A stretch of DNA of 64,000 nucleotides from SFWF01 sp045537915. GTDB taxonomy: Bacteria; Bacillota; Clostridia; Oscillospirales; Acutalibacteraceae. The notes beneath the pieces are model-generated. The model saw nothing but the letters and a program-made list of their open reading frames with translations. It was not told the DNA's origin and did not search any database. Location of the stretch: assembly GCA_045537915.1 (NCBI GenBank), contig JAZSQK010000035.1:25921-89920 (forward strand), read 5' to 3'. Positions 1 to 8,472 of the stretch are shown here, piece by piece. How positions within the stretch are numbered: the first letter of the stretch is position 1; each line of letters begins with the position of its first letter. The translations under genes and the position numbers were made by a program.

Positions 1-277
1 TGTCGGCTTCAAATGCAAAAACAGCATTTGGCTTAATTATCCTTAACATCGAAATAAAAACTTTTCGACTTTGCGCAGTTTGTTGCATAGATGCGCTGTA
101 TAGATTTACTTTTTTAGAAAAGCTTTTCTGTGCATTTGTGAAAATTTCATCTTTAGCTATTACCGATATTTTAATGTCCCTTTTAGCCTGATAGTTAATC
201 AACTTTATTAAAAAGCCATTATCTTCATTCAAATTGGATATTATATAACAGATTTTTCCCAAGCCTTTAGGCTTCAT
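1..277 (-). CDS. Partial protein, probable GT-B glycosyltransferase N-terminus
   Basis: About 92 codons are visible, starting at an ATG whose complement is at 275-277 and running off the left edge. The start is preceded by a GGTGTTGGAG stretch that can act as ribosome binding site. The protein opens MKPKGLGKICYIIS and continues with an alternating strand/helix pattern like the N-terminal Rossmann half of GT-B glycosyltransferases. It lies in the same direction as, and 25 bp after, a GNAT gene within a run of surface-glycan genes, which supports a role in glycan assembly. The family is inferred from context and N-terminal flavour only; the C-terminal sugar-nucleotide domain is outside the window. 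Confidence 0.45.
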   Translation of the reverse strand, partial: MKPKGLGKICYIISNLNEDNGFLIKLINYQAKRDIKISVIAKDEIFTNAQKSFSKKVNLYSASMQQTAQSRKVFISMLRIIKPNAVFAFEAD

Positions 278-302
278 CTCCAACACCTCTGATTATTGTG
301 TT

Positions 303-842
303 TTATAACAACCGCTTTTTCTCTGCAATACTATAAAACAAATCCCTTGACATTGAGTAAATATACATATCGTAATATCTTCCGTTGTAATACTTATATT
401 CCTTAAGGCAGGCCTCCTTACACAATCCTAAAGAATCGTGTATTTTAAGGCTAACATTGTTAAATTCATAAACCTCTGTGAAGATTTTATTGATGTTATA
501 AAACTTAAACAGATAATCAATAAATTTAGCTGCCGCAAAAATTCCGTAAAAGCGTGATTGAAATTCAGGTTTTATATAAACTGTAATTTTCATATGATTA
601 TCGTTTTTCATATAATCATAGGCTATTACAAATCCAATAAAATCACCTTTATCATTGCTTATAATCTTAAATTCCGTATACTTGCTTTGGATATGACGCT
701 TAAATGTAGATTCAAACTGTTCAAAGGTAATATATTGTCGTTTTGGTAAAATATTTAATCTTTGATCCTGGTCACTGTATATTTCATATATGTCAGGCAA
801 ATACTCGTCTTTAAAATTACTCAATTGAACACTATTTTTCAT
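303..842 (-). CDS. GNAT-family N-acetyltransferase (RimJ/RimL type)
   Basis: A protein of about 179 residues with the fold pattern of RimL-like acetyltransferases. The second half has the typical segment with an Asn-Asn-x-Ser pair (NNVSLKIHDSLGL) before a strand and a Y-x-G-R-Y-Y-D-M end motif, as in enzymes that acetylate amino sugars or protein N-termini with acetyl-CoA. An upstream ATG at 857 exists, but GGTGA sits at a good distance from the ATG at 842, so I chose the latter. Its place between a nucleotide-sugar dehydrogenase and a glycosyltransferase suggests it modifies an amino sugar of a surface glycan; this is inference. No catalytic residue can be assigned with certainty. Confidence 0.7.
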   Translation of the reverse strand: MKNSVQLSNFKDEYLPDIYEIYSDQDQRLNILPKRQYITFEQFESTFKRHIQSKYTEFKIISNDKGDFIGFVIAYDYMKNDNHMKITVYIKPEFQSRFYGIFAAAKFIDYLFKFYNINKIFTEVYEFNNVSLKIHDSLGLCKEACLKEYKYYNGRYYDMYIYSMSRDLFYSIAEKKRLL

Positions 843-878
843 ATCAATCACCAACATATGTTGTTAAAATATCATTTT

Positions 879-1640
879 TTAATCCTTGCTTTTTAATATC
901 GTGTTTTTCAAATGAACTGCTTCCATTAAAGTACAGTCGGAACCTGTTTGATGCGCTTGGTCTATAACCGATAAAACATCCTTTGGCAAACAGGAACCAC
1001 CATATCCTCTATTATCTTCATAAACAAATGTATGACTCCGACCTATGCGTGGATCTGCAAGCCAAATCTCTCTTGCTTTGTTATAGTCAACATTTAATTT
1101 TTTTGCCAAATCGTACATCTCGTTGCAAAAGATAACTTTTGTTGCCAAGAACGCATTCTCCATATATTTTGCAAATTCCGCCGAATCGGAATCGGTTATG
1201 TATATTTGGACATTTGAAGTATACACATGTTTATACGCACCGATTGCCCTGTCAACCGCCGCAGAGTCTCCTCCAAAAGAAAGCCATTGTCTGCCAGACA
1301 AATCTGAGAACGGATGCGCAACGGTTTCGCCGTAGTACTCAGGTTGAAAAACAATCTCTTTTCCATATTTTTTTGACATCTCTCGAGTAAACCCAACATA
1401 AACAGTTGAACGAATAACTATAGTTTTAACATCAAGCCAACCTATTACCTCTTCCACTATGGTAGTATCACAACTGCCATCAGCATTTGAGGGCGTAGGA
1501 ACACAAACAAATGCAACATCACATTGATTAACTTCATCTTTCGTTCCAATGTTAAGTGGTTTATCATAAATAACAGAATCTTTAAAAAGCTCAGCCATAG
1601 CTTTTCCAACGTGCCCATACCCAACAATTCCAATTTTCAT
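879..1640 (-). CDS. Short UDP-glucose/GDP-mannose dehydrogenase-like protein lacking the C-terminal domain
   Basis: 253 residues from the ATG at 1640, which has GAGG seven bases upstream; ATGs at 1646 and 1685 are less well placed. The N-terminus is a Rossmann NAD-binding motif (GIVGYGHVGKA, residues 4-14). Lys168 in AFLATKV and Cys217 in GYGGSCLPKD match the catalytic Lys and Cys of nucleotide-sugar 6-dehydrogenases, which oxidise a hexose C6 alcohol to the acid with two NAD+. Family members usually have about 430 residues; this one stops just after the central dimerisation helix, so the C-terminal UDP-binding domain is missing with no sign of a frameshift. It follows a glycosyltransferase by 35 bp and belongs to the glycan cluster. 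Confidence 0.75.
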   Translation of the reverse strand: MKIGIVGYGHVGKAMAELFKDSVIYDKPLNIGTKDEVNQCDVAFVCVPTPSNADGSCDTTIVEEVIGWLDVKTIVIRSTVYVGFTREMSKKYGKEIVFQPEYYGETVAHPFSDLSGRQWLSFGGDSAAVDRAIGAYKHVYTSNVQIYITDSDSAEFAKYMENAFLATKVIFCNEMYDLAKKLNVDYNKAREIWLADPRIGRSHTFVYEDNRGYGGSCLPKDVLSVIDQAHQTGSDCTLMEAVHLKNTILKSKD

Positions 1641-1675
1641 ATTCATACCTCGCTTTTCCCTTTTCCGGTTTATAT

Positions 1676-2938
1676 CTAATTCCAAGCTGCTTTAATTGCT
1701 GTTTCCCACATTTGACCGATATTAGAAACAGAAAGAGTTTTCTTGATTTGAGCGCCGTTTTTAGAAAGTTTATCAGACAATTGCGAAGATTCAACAATTT
1801 TGACCATTGCATTAAGTAAGGCATTCTTATCTTCCATCGGTACCAACAAACCGTTTTCTCCGTCCTTTATCATAGCTCTTGCTCCACCGCCATAGCAGTC
1901 GGTACAAATTGTAGGGAGCCCTATTGCCATTGCCTCCAGCATAGAATTTGATATGCCCTCTCTATTAGATGTTGAAACAAACATAGCGTCGTTGATTACT
2001 TTTTTATGAACATCAGTAGTAAAATCAAAGAAAACAATTGACTGTTCTAATTGCTTTTGTTTGACAATGGATTTCAAGTCTTCTTTTTTGCTTCCATCGC
2101 CATAAATATGCAATTGATAATCAGGATACTTTTCATGAAACAAGGAAAATGTTTCTATTAAAAGTTCTAAATTTTTAGGATTTTCTACTCTACAGAAGCT
2201 TACAATATTTTTATTACGTTTATTAGTTTTAGCATCCGGAAGATTTTCCAAAATAGGATTTGGTATAACATAGGCTTTGATATCAGGCAAATATGTATAA
2301 TAATTTCTCATCTCTTCTGTTTGGAAAAATGCTGCGTTTGCACGACGATAAAATTTTTCTTTTAAATAGTTAAAACTACTGTCTCGTGGAAACTCTATAT
2401 CAGGCGAGGTGCATTCGACAAAGGCAAAATCATTTGGTAAGTCATCAAGCGCAACAGCAGTAGCAAGATTACAAAAAGTCATCCAAGAAACGATTTTATA
2501 TTCAGGAAAGTGTCTTACATATTGATAAATTCGATTGATGTACAGTTCCTCTAATTGTTCCAGCTGCTTTTTTGCTTTTTCACTTTTTTCGTTATTGGGA
2601 TTTTCGATATAGTAATCAGCCTGTTTGGGCAAAGGATGGTTTTCATTGTACGGTATACATGTAACATTATCTTCTGTTAACGGTTCTTCATTTTTGTGAA
2701 GCAAATAGACCAATTCAACCTGTTGGTTAACAGGTATTTCTACAGCCGGAGAGTCTGCAAACCCAATATCAACCTCTAATCCGTTATTATCTTTTTTGCA
2801 GTTATACATCTTGTTTATATCAAGCAATACAATTTTGACCTCGACACCATGTAAAGCCAGATAGTTTGCTACCGAAACACATCTACGCTCTGCGCCACCG
2901 ACACTATATGTATGAAGTATAAAGATAACCTTTTCCAT
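1676..2938 (-). CDS. Glycosyltransferase, GT4-like (GT-B fold)
   Basis: 420 residues. It begins with the GT4 N-terminal signature (HTYSVGGAERR, about residues 9-19) and carries the C-terminal nucleotide-sugar binding region: FCRVENPKNLELLIETF, then YGDGS, then the E-x7-E part SNREGISNSMLEAMAIGLP and GENGLLVP. It probably transfers a sugar from an NDP-sugar to a membrane-linked glycan in the cytoplasm. An unusual middle stretch (ATAVALDDLPNDFAFVECTS to RRANAAFFQTEE) is shared with the next gene, so the two are paralogues from a duplication. It is 22 bp downstream of that paralogue and 35 bp upstream of the dehydrogenase gene. Donor and acceptor are unknown. Confidence 0.85.
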   Translation of the reverse strand: MEKVIFILHTYSVGGAERRCVSVANYLALHGVEVKIVLLDINKMYNCKKDNNGLEVDIGFADSPAVEIPVNQQVELVYLLHKNEEPLTEDNVTCIPYNENHPLPKQADYYIENPNNEKSEKAKKQLEQLEELYINRIYQYVRHFPEYKIVSWMTFCNLATAVALDDLPNDFAFVECTSPDIEFPRDSSFNYLKEKFYRRANAAFFQTEEMRNYYTYLPDIKAYVIPNPILENLPDAKTNKRNKNIVSFCRVENPKNLELLIETFSLFHEKYPDYQLHIYGDGSKKEDLKSIVKQKQLEQSIVFFDFTTDVHKKVINDAMFVSTSNREGISNSMLEAMAIGLPTICTDCYGGGARAMIKDGENGLLVPMEDKNALLNAMVKIVESSQLSDKLSKNGAQIKKTLSVSNIGQMWETAIKAAWN

Positions 2939-2960
2939 AGAAAACCCCTCTTTTTTTCAT

Positions 2961-4145
2961 TTACAGGTCACATATTTCTTCTAACGCCTCATGCCATAAA
3001 GTACAAATTCTATCCTTAGACAATTTGTTTTTTATCAACACAGCATTTTTAGATATTTTTTTTGCAAACTCATTATCCTCAGCTATGCGCCGCATTGCTT
3101 GTGATAAAGAATTAGAATCCTCAACAGGCACCAACAAGCCATTTTCACCGTTTTTGATAACCGCTTTTGCACCGCCGCCATGACAGTCGGTGCATATAAC
3201 AGGCAGTCCTATCGACATAGCTTCTAACATAGAATTCGACATTCCTTCAAATAATGAAGATGAAACATACATGGCGCAATCATAAATTTTCCGATGCACA
3301 TTAATATCAAAATCAAATATTTTAACAGAATTGTTCAATCCAAAATCATTAATAATGTTTATAATGTTTTCTTTTTCGGGACCATCACCGTATATGTGAA
3401 GTTGATAATCCGGAAAATCTTTTAAAAAAATTGAAAACGCTTCAATCAAAAGAGGTAGCCTTTTTTGCTTTTTTAGCCTACCGAAAGTAACAACGACCTT
3501 TCTTTGAACCCCGTTGTAATATGGTAAATCAATATTATTAACCGGATTTGGAATAATATATTTTTTCGTATCGGGCAGAAAAGAATAATAATCCTTTTCT
3601 TCCTCAGTTTGAAAAAAAGCGGCTTGTGCCCTTGGATAATATTTCTTTTTCAAGGCATTAAAATAGTGCTCTTTTGGAAATTCCGCCTGGGGAGAATTGC
3701 ACTCAACAAAAGCAAATTTATTAGGCAATTGTTTGAGTGCCCGTGCACATGCTATCGAATACAAAGAGACCCAAGACACTATTAAATAGTCGGGACAATC
3801 TTCACAAAATTTTTTAATTCTGGCACTATAGGAATCAATTATTTCATCAAATTTTTGATTTGTGATGTTATTTTTTCCAAGTCGCAAAAACTCCTTGTTA
3901 TTAGAAGATTTTGAACATTCAAAATTACAGTTTGATTTTTGATTAGGCTCAAGCTTTTTTGCAATTCCCGATGGGGACAAATAAAGGACCTCAATATTCT
4001 TATCGAGTTCAAATAATACATTTGCAGAATCCAATAATACAGCAATAATTTTATGTCCATGTTGAACCAAATAATTTGCGATTGTTGCGCATCGCCTCTC
4101 GGCGCCGCCAATACTAAAACTATGTAAGAAAAAAATTATTTTCAA
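2961..4145 (-). CDS. Glycosyltransferase, GT4-like, paralogue of the neighbour
   Basis: 394 residues from a TTG at 4145. GGAGGG lies five bases upstream of this TTG, better than a longer reading from 4160 that would start inside the ribosome binding site. Motifs match the downstream paralogue: HSFSIGGAERR at the N-terminus, FGRLKKQKRLPLLIEAF, YGDGPEKE, and LFEGMSNSMLEAMSIGLP with GENGLLVP near the C-terminus. The pair shares a conserved block about residue 150-200 (LPNKFAFVECNSP, YYPRAQAAFFQTEEEKDYY) that I do not recognise as general in GT4, which points to a tandem duplication. The role is glycan chain assembly at the inner membrane face, inferred from family. Confidence 0.85.
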   Translation of the reverse strand: MKIIFFLHSFSIGGAERRCATIANYLVQHGHKIIAVLLDSANVLFELDKNIEVLYLSPSGIAKKLEPNQKSNCNFECSKSSNNKEFLRLGKNNITNQKFDEIIDSYSARIKKFCEDCPDYLIVSWVSLYSIACARALKQLPNKFAFVECNSPQAEFPKEHYFNALKKKYYPRAQAAFFQTEEEKDYYSFLPDTKKYIIPNPVNNIDLPYYNGVQRKVVVTFGRLKKQKRLPLLIEAFSIFLKDFPDYQLHIYGDGPEKENIINIINDFGLNNSVKIFDFDINVHRKIYDCAMYVSSSLFEGMSNSMLEAMSIGLPVICTDCHGGGAKAVIKNGENGLLVPVEDSNSLSQAMRRIAEDNEFAKKISKNAVLIKNKLSKDRICTLWHEALEEICDL

Positions 4146-4198
4146 TTTTACCCTCCACAATGCAATCTGAAAAAAATAATTTTCACATTGTTTGATAA

Positions 4199-4495
4199 TC
4201 AGTGTTTTTTTATCTGTATGTGCGCTTCATTATTTTCAGTGCATATTTCTACCGTTCCGCCTATTGGAAAGGTTGTAAAGGAAGAAAGATGACCGATATC
4301 AACATTGGATACCCAGGATTTAAAATCCTCTTCATCACTTAAAACCGCTTTTGCACAAGTACAACCTACAGCAATCGTCATCATGCTGTCATCTGTAAGT
4401 CTGCTTTCTTCGGTAAAAAATTCAAAATCCTTTGTCTTGTCCGATTCAAACTCATATACCGAACCTACAATATCTCCAATAATAGCACCAAGCAT
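4199..4495 (-). pseudogene. N-terminal fragment of an ADP-ribosylglycohydrolase family protein
   Basis: 98 residues from the ATG at 4495, which has GGAGGA six bases upstream. MLGAIIGDIVGSVYEF and LTDDSMMTIAV are the hallmark first metal-binding region of ADP-ribosylglycohydrolases (DraG/ARH), which remove ADP-ribose from proteins or related substrates. Family members are usually about 250-300 residues and carry a second Asp cluster near the C-terminus. Here similarity fades after about residue 75 and the protein ends with an unrelated tail. The catalytic centre is therefore incomplete, and it is a truncated gene or a fragment with a new end. It is 20 bp downstream of the Sel1 gene. Confidence 0.65.
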
Positions 4496-4515
4496 ATATA
4501 GTCCTCCGCAAAAAA

Positions 4516-5706
4516 TCATCCACCGTATTTATGATCGTAATCATCCTTTTCTGCCTGTGTCAGCGTTCCATTATGTATTTTTTCAAGAAATTCTTTATGC
4601 GCCGAAACCTGATCGTGACTACTATCATTACCATAAACTATGTCAGGCTCGGTTGCATAGGTTTGATGTACGTTTGATATGCAGCAAGAATGAGAAAGTG
4701 CGGCAATTTGTTTTTCACACAATTTAAGTAATTCTTTTGCCTCTTTATGATCTTTTTCAGCAGCGCGTTTTAAATAATGTTCCGCCATACCATAATCCTT
4801 AACAACTCCAATTCCCGAATAGTAAAAATATCCTAATCTATATGAAGCTTCGATATGACCTTTAAGTGCTGCTGCCATGATATGTTCAACGGCTTTTGGT
4901 ATATTAACCTCAACACCTTTACCAGCGTAATAAATTTCTCCTAGTGCACAATTAGAATCGGGCCTTGTGAAATCACGAGAATAAAGATTAATAGCCATAG
5001 AAATATTTTGTTCAACACCAAAACCGCGCTCATAACATTTTGCAAGTTCAAAGTAGGCATACACATTACCATGCTTAAATACCGCATCGTAATAATACGA
5101 AAAGGCTTTCTCTGGATTCATTTCTACTCCATATCCGTATTCATAGCAAATTCCCAAATATAGATTTGCGCTAGCTAGTTCTTTTCCTAGTTCAAAAAGT
5201 TTTTGGAAACATTTTACTGCTTCATTATAATTCTTTTGTATACCGCCTTTTCCAAACAGATAGTAATATCCTACCATATTAATAGAATGTGTATCACCCT
5301 GTTCTGCTGCTGCACAATACCAACGAAAAGCTTCCACATAATTACGTTTCATCGAATACATATAGGTAAGATGCTTTTGCGCATCTAAAAAACCCTGTTT
5401 TGCAGAAAGTGTATACCAATTTATAGCAGTATTATCATTACGCGGTGCCTGTATACCTCGACCTTTTTCCCAACATTCTCCAAGCATATATTGTGCATTA
5501 GGATTGCCAGAATTTGCAGCTTTTAAATACCATTCAACAGCTTTTTTATAGTCGGTTTCCACACCGTTACCATTATAATAACATTCGCCCAACTGAAACT
5601 GTGCAGAAACATCCCCCTTTTTTGCTAGCTTTTTATATGAAATATATGCTTCTTTCTCCGCAGTTTCCTCTGCTGACAATTTGGAATTCTTAGTGAAATT
5701 AAACAT
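4516..5706 (-). CDS. Sel1/TPR-like repeat protein
   Basis: 396 residues built of about nine or ten Sel1-like repeats from residue 30 to about 335 (units such as AQFQLGECYYNGNGVETDYKKAVEWY and ASYRLGYFYYSGIGV), followed by a charged, probably disordered tail of about 60 residues. Sel1 repeats form an alpha-solenoid for protein binding; no catalytic motif, signal peptide or membrane segment is visible. The gene lies between a metallophosphatase and the truncated ADP-ribosylglycohydrolase, 20 bp from each. A second, weaker Sel1-like protein is encoded at 10,308. It may be a scaffold for enzymes of the same run, but the sequence does not show which. Confidence 0.85.
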   Translation of the reverse strand: MFNFTKNSKLSAEETAEKEAYISYKKLAKKGDVSAQFQLGECYYNGNGVETDYKKAVEWYLKAANSGNPNAQYMLGECWEKGRGIQAPRNDNTAINWYTLSAKQGFLDAQKHLTYMYSMKRNYVEAFRWYCAAAEQGDTHSINMVGYYYLFGKGGIQKNYNEAVKCFQKLFELGKELASANLYLGICYEYGYGVEMNPEKAFSYYYDAVFKHGNVYAYFELAKCYERGFGVEQNISMAINLYSRDFTRPDSNCALGEIYYAGKGVEVNIPKAVEHIMAAALKGHIEASYRLGYFYYSGIGVVKDYGMAEHYLKRAAEKDHKEAKELLKLCEKQIAALSHSCCISNVHQTYATEPDIVYGNDSSHDQVSAHKEFLEKIHNGTLTQAEKDDYDHKYGG

Positions 5707-5726
5707 TCAACTTGCACCGCCTTGTT

Positions 5727-6476
5727 TTAAAATAAAACTTCTGTGTCAGGTAACAAACAATCCTCCAATACAAGAACATTTACATGTTTTGTGTCGAAGG
5801 TTCCTGCATCTACAGCAATTATACCATTTCCGTGAAAAATTTGAAAGTTGTTTTCATCACGGTCGGTGTCAAACTTAACAGCATAAAAGGTTGGTACATG
5901 GCCGCAAACAAGAATCTTGTCTGCAAGAGGTCTTTTTCCGTTATACTTGTCGGTCCATTTTGTCCATCTTGCCTGTTCCCAGGCATTTTCAGTTGTCCTT
6001 TTCCTGTTATCAAGCGTATCTGCATTTGGGGGCAACCAACCGTGAACAAAAACATAATTCTCTGTTTCAAAATAATTTATTGTTTCATCAATAAACTCAC
6101 AAATGCGGTCAACCGTTCGGGTTTTGCCCGAAAAATCAATAGTATCATCAACAGGATTAATAGAATATTTACCAAAAAAGTCCTCAAGTGTTGTCATGGT
6201 TCCGTTTATGTAGTTATGCGGAAGGACCTTACCCGTTTGCAGAAGCTTAAGTAAAAGGTCCTCATGGTTACCTCGCAATAAAACCTTGCGCTCTAATCTT
6301 TCGAAAAATTTCAATGCTTCAAGATTTTCTCTTCCTCTGTCAAAATAGTCTCCGCAGCAAATCAGTAAATGTTCAGGGTTATCATTATCGAATCCTGCCT
6401 TGCTAAGCGCATCTTTAAGCAGTGTATAATGTCCGTGAATATCCGAAACGACAAATAATTTCTTTTTGTTATTCAT
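5727..6476 (-). CDS. Metallophosphoesterase, PPP-type serine/threonine or diadenosine-polyphosphate phosphatase family
   Basis: 249 residues with the full metal-binding series of PPP-family phosphoesterases: SDIHGH (residues 11-16), GDYFDRG (42-48), RGNHED (68-73), and later VCGHVPT and VDAGTF. Such enzymes use two metals to hydrolyse phosphoprotein or dinucleoside polyphosphate substrates; the true substrate cannot be told. The start codon lies one base after the stop of the Clp-N-like gene, so the two are probably co-translated. No signal peptide, so cytoplasmic. A GNAT-, glycan- or ADP-ribose-linked role is only suggested by neighbours. Confidence 0.85.
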   Translation of the reverse strand: MNNKKKLFVVSDIHGHYTLLKDALSKAGFDNDNPEHLLICCGDYFDRGRENLEALKFFERLERKVLLRGNHEDLLLKLLQTGKVLPHNYINGTMTTLEDFFGKYSINPVDDTIDFSGKTRTVDRICEFIDETINYFETENYVFVHGWLPPNADTLDNRKRTTENAWEQARWTKWTDKYNGKRPLADKILVCGHVPTFYAVKFDTDRDENNFQIFHGNGIIAVDAGTFDTKHVNVLVLEDCLLPDTEVLF

Positions 6477-6477
6477 C

Positions 6478-7929
6478 TTACCATTCCCTTAATTTTTCAT
6501 AATTTATACGATCTGCAACAACCGAGATTAAGACCGCACTGTTCATAAACTTATAGAAGTCAGATAACCAATTTGGGACGGTTGAAAGCACATAGGGGTT
6601 TTTATGATTATGCTGATTTCCGCAGTATTCCGGAAAAATAATGCTTGAAGTCATATCAAACGTCATTCCGAAGGGTTTTGCCAATTTATGCATAACCTCA
6701 TAATACATATCGTCATATTCTTTTCTGCTGCCAAAATAAAATGCTTCTAGCATTTCACCTGTCTCATATTTTTTGTTTTTATAGGCATCGCTAAATCGAA
6801 CGGTTGTGTCATCTAGAGTTTCAATTAACACCTTGATGGCATAACTGCAATTACAGTATTTTGTATCAAGCCGAAGCTGAAGCCCTTTGTTCTCATCATA
6901 AAAAGCCGTTACCGTTTCTTTTAAAGCATCAACAAATGTATTGTGGTCGAATTCTTTTGCATGTTGCTCGTTTTCAAGCACATCGCAAGGCTCAACATAA
7001 CGTCGACGACCAAACGGTTCTTCTATAAAATATTCATAATACAAATCAGCGTTAGCGGTTAAAATCACTTCTTGAATAAAATATAAAACGGACTTGACAT
7101 CGGTAAACTCAGCAAAAAGCTTATTATTCTGCAAATTGGATTCGCCCCATATTAAATCTAAAACCCTTTTAACGCAATTGTTGTCAATCCGTTTTGAAAG
7201 ACTTTCTACTGCGCATCCGTTATCATGTATAATATAGGAATCTCTAACTTTGTAAATACTCAATTTTAAATCTGTTCCCAATAAAAACTTGGGAACTGTA
7301 ATGCATAAAACATTCTTTTCATAACTTGTGCTGATATTGTCAAATAACTGTTTAATCAGTTCTTCAGGCTCAGAAAATTTAGATGCCGGTTTCCAATCCC
7401 GTATTGCCCTGGCTTCATCTGTTTTTTTCTTCAGTTTGCAACAAATATCGTCTATTCTATCGATAACGTAATCATATACGTTTTTGTCGGCATCCTGTAA
7501 GGATACAAGAATACTATCGTCTGATACAATATTTTTAACCGCCACTCTATATGGCTTTTTGAGTTCCTTTAATGCGCACAAAAACAGAACATCTGCGGTT
7601 AGCAAATCGGTTTCTCGTAAAATTGCAATTTGCTCACAACACTCAACATCAAATGCTTCCTCTTTGACACCGTCTTTTGTATTATGAGATAGACTTAATC
7701 TTAAATACGACGACGGTTTTACCTCTCTAGAGAAGATATATCGCAAACGTTCTTCTTCAAATTGGACGGAGCTCTGCAGCTCTAAAGGAGTAAGACCGGT
7801 ATACCCTATTGCGCAAAAATCTGCAACCGCTACGGCAATGTGAGCAGCCGTAAGATACTCTCCATTAAATTCCTCTTTCACTTCATCGGCTCTTTTAAGA
7901 ATAGCCTTGAACAATGCTGTTTGTACCAT
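6478..7929 (-). CDS. Unknown protein with Clp-N-like and DUF1828-like regions
   Basis: 483 residues. Residues 1 to about 170 (FKAILKRADEVKEEF, YLTAAHIAVAVAD) resemble the double-repeat N domain of ClpA/ClpB/ClpC ATPases, which delivers substrates to Clp machines. Residues about 190-260 contain a pattern like DUF1828 (YKVRDSYIIHDNGCAVESL), a domain seen in accessory loci. The remaining 220 residues are unfamiliar. There is no ATPase motif (no Walker A), so if the Clp-N likeness is right this is an adaptor-like protein rather than an unfoldase. A ClpP paralogue is encoded 3.3 kb upstream in the same direction. Family calls are weak, from local patterns only. Confidence 0.5.
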   Translation of the reverse strand: MVQTALFKAILKRADEVKEEFNGEYLTAAHIAVAVADFCAIGYTGLTPLELQSSVQFEEERLRYIFSREVKPSSYLRLSLSHNTKDGVKEEAFDVECCEQIAILRETDLLTADVLFLCALKELKKPYRVAVKNIVSDDSILVSLQDADKNVYDYVIDRIDDICCKLKKKTDEARAIRDWKPASKFSEPEELIKQLFDNISTSYEKNVLCITVPKFLLGTDLKLSIYKVRDSYIIHDNGCAVESLSKRIDNNCVKRVLDLIWGESNLQNNKLFAEFTDVKSVLYFIQEVILTANADLYYEYFIEEPFGRRRYVEPCDVLENEQHAKEFDHNTFVDALKETVTAFYDENKGLQLRLDTKYCNCSYAIKVLIETLDDTTVRFSDAYKNKKYETGEMLEAFYFGSRKEYDDMYYEVMHKLAKPFGMTFDMTSSIIFPEYCGNQHNHKNPYVLSTVPNWLSDFYKFMNSAVLISVVADRINYEKLREW

Positions 7930-7940
7930 AAAACCACCTT

Positions 7941-8396
7941 TTAACTATTTAATATTTCAATTGCTTTTTCTGCAGATAGTTCATCTAAACCCTTTGCATA
8001 ACCTGATGTCTTTACAAAATGTCCTCTTATTAGTTCAGAGTCTAAAAACCTATCATCAAGCACAACAAAGTTAGTAACCTGCGTATTTATTTCAAGCCAG
8101 TCGGCAATTTCGTCCTCACGACAGGAATTTAAAATTGGTGTTTTACCGAAAATATGTAAACCGTACTGCTCAAAAATATTGTTGATTTCTATTCCTATAT
8201 TATCACAATTTTTAGGTTCCTCATCCCAATGTTCACGCCACGAGGTTGACAAGACAATCTTAGCATCGGTTGCGGCTGTTATTTGTCTTAACAAGGCCAT
8301 TTTAGACCGGTCAATTATTAAGCCATACTCCGCACAACTGCGAACATATTTCTCGGTATTTAGTACGCCGTCAAAATCAATAAATATCACTTTCAT
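7941..8396 (-). CDS. HAD-superfamily phosphatase (HAD domain in Swiss-army-knife RNA repair proteins type)
   Basis: 151 residues. Motif I is DFDGVLN (residues 7-13, nucleophile Asp7 and Asp9), motif II is STSW (about 50-53), and VVLDDR near residue 123 gives the acidic motif. This short cap-less layout with STSWR fits the HAD phosphatases found alone or fused in RNA repair proteins, so a nucleotide or polynucleotide 3'- or 5'-phosphate could be the substrate; that is family knowledge, not shown here. It is the first gene after a promoter at 8,442-8,470 and is followed 11 bp later by the Clp-N-like gene. Confidence 0.75.
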   Translation of the reverse strand: MKVIFIDFDGVLNTEKYVRSCAEYGLIIDRSKMALLRQITAATDAKIVLSTSWREHWDEEPKNCDNIGIEINNIFEQYGLHIFGKTPILNSCREDEIADWLEINTQVTNFVVLDDRFLDSELIRGHFVKTSGYAKGLDELSAEKAIEILNS

Positions 8397-8441
8397 AAAA
8401 TACCTGCTTTAAATTAATGTTTAATATATTCCACGTATTTG

Positions 8442-8470
8442 ATTATATATTATTTTTTACTCCAGTGCAA
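8442..8470 (-). promoter_or_regulatory. Sigma-A-type promoter for the HAD gene run
   Basis: On the minus strand TTGCAC (8465-8470) and TATAAT (8442-8447) are separated by 17 bases, close to the vegetative consensus. It lies in the 76-bp gap between the VirD4-like gene stop and the HAD start, so the HAD to glycosyltransferase run can be transcribed on its own. Confidence 0.6.
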
Positions 8471-8472
8471 TC

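Noticed and set aside
5203..6254. Plus-strand open frames opposite the Sel1 and phosphatase genes
   Set aside because: No ribosome binding sites and no protein-like composition; shadows of the minus-strand genes. The same holds for opposite-strand frames over mfd, recG, metG and the ATPases.
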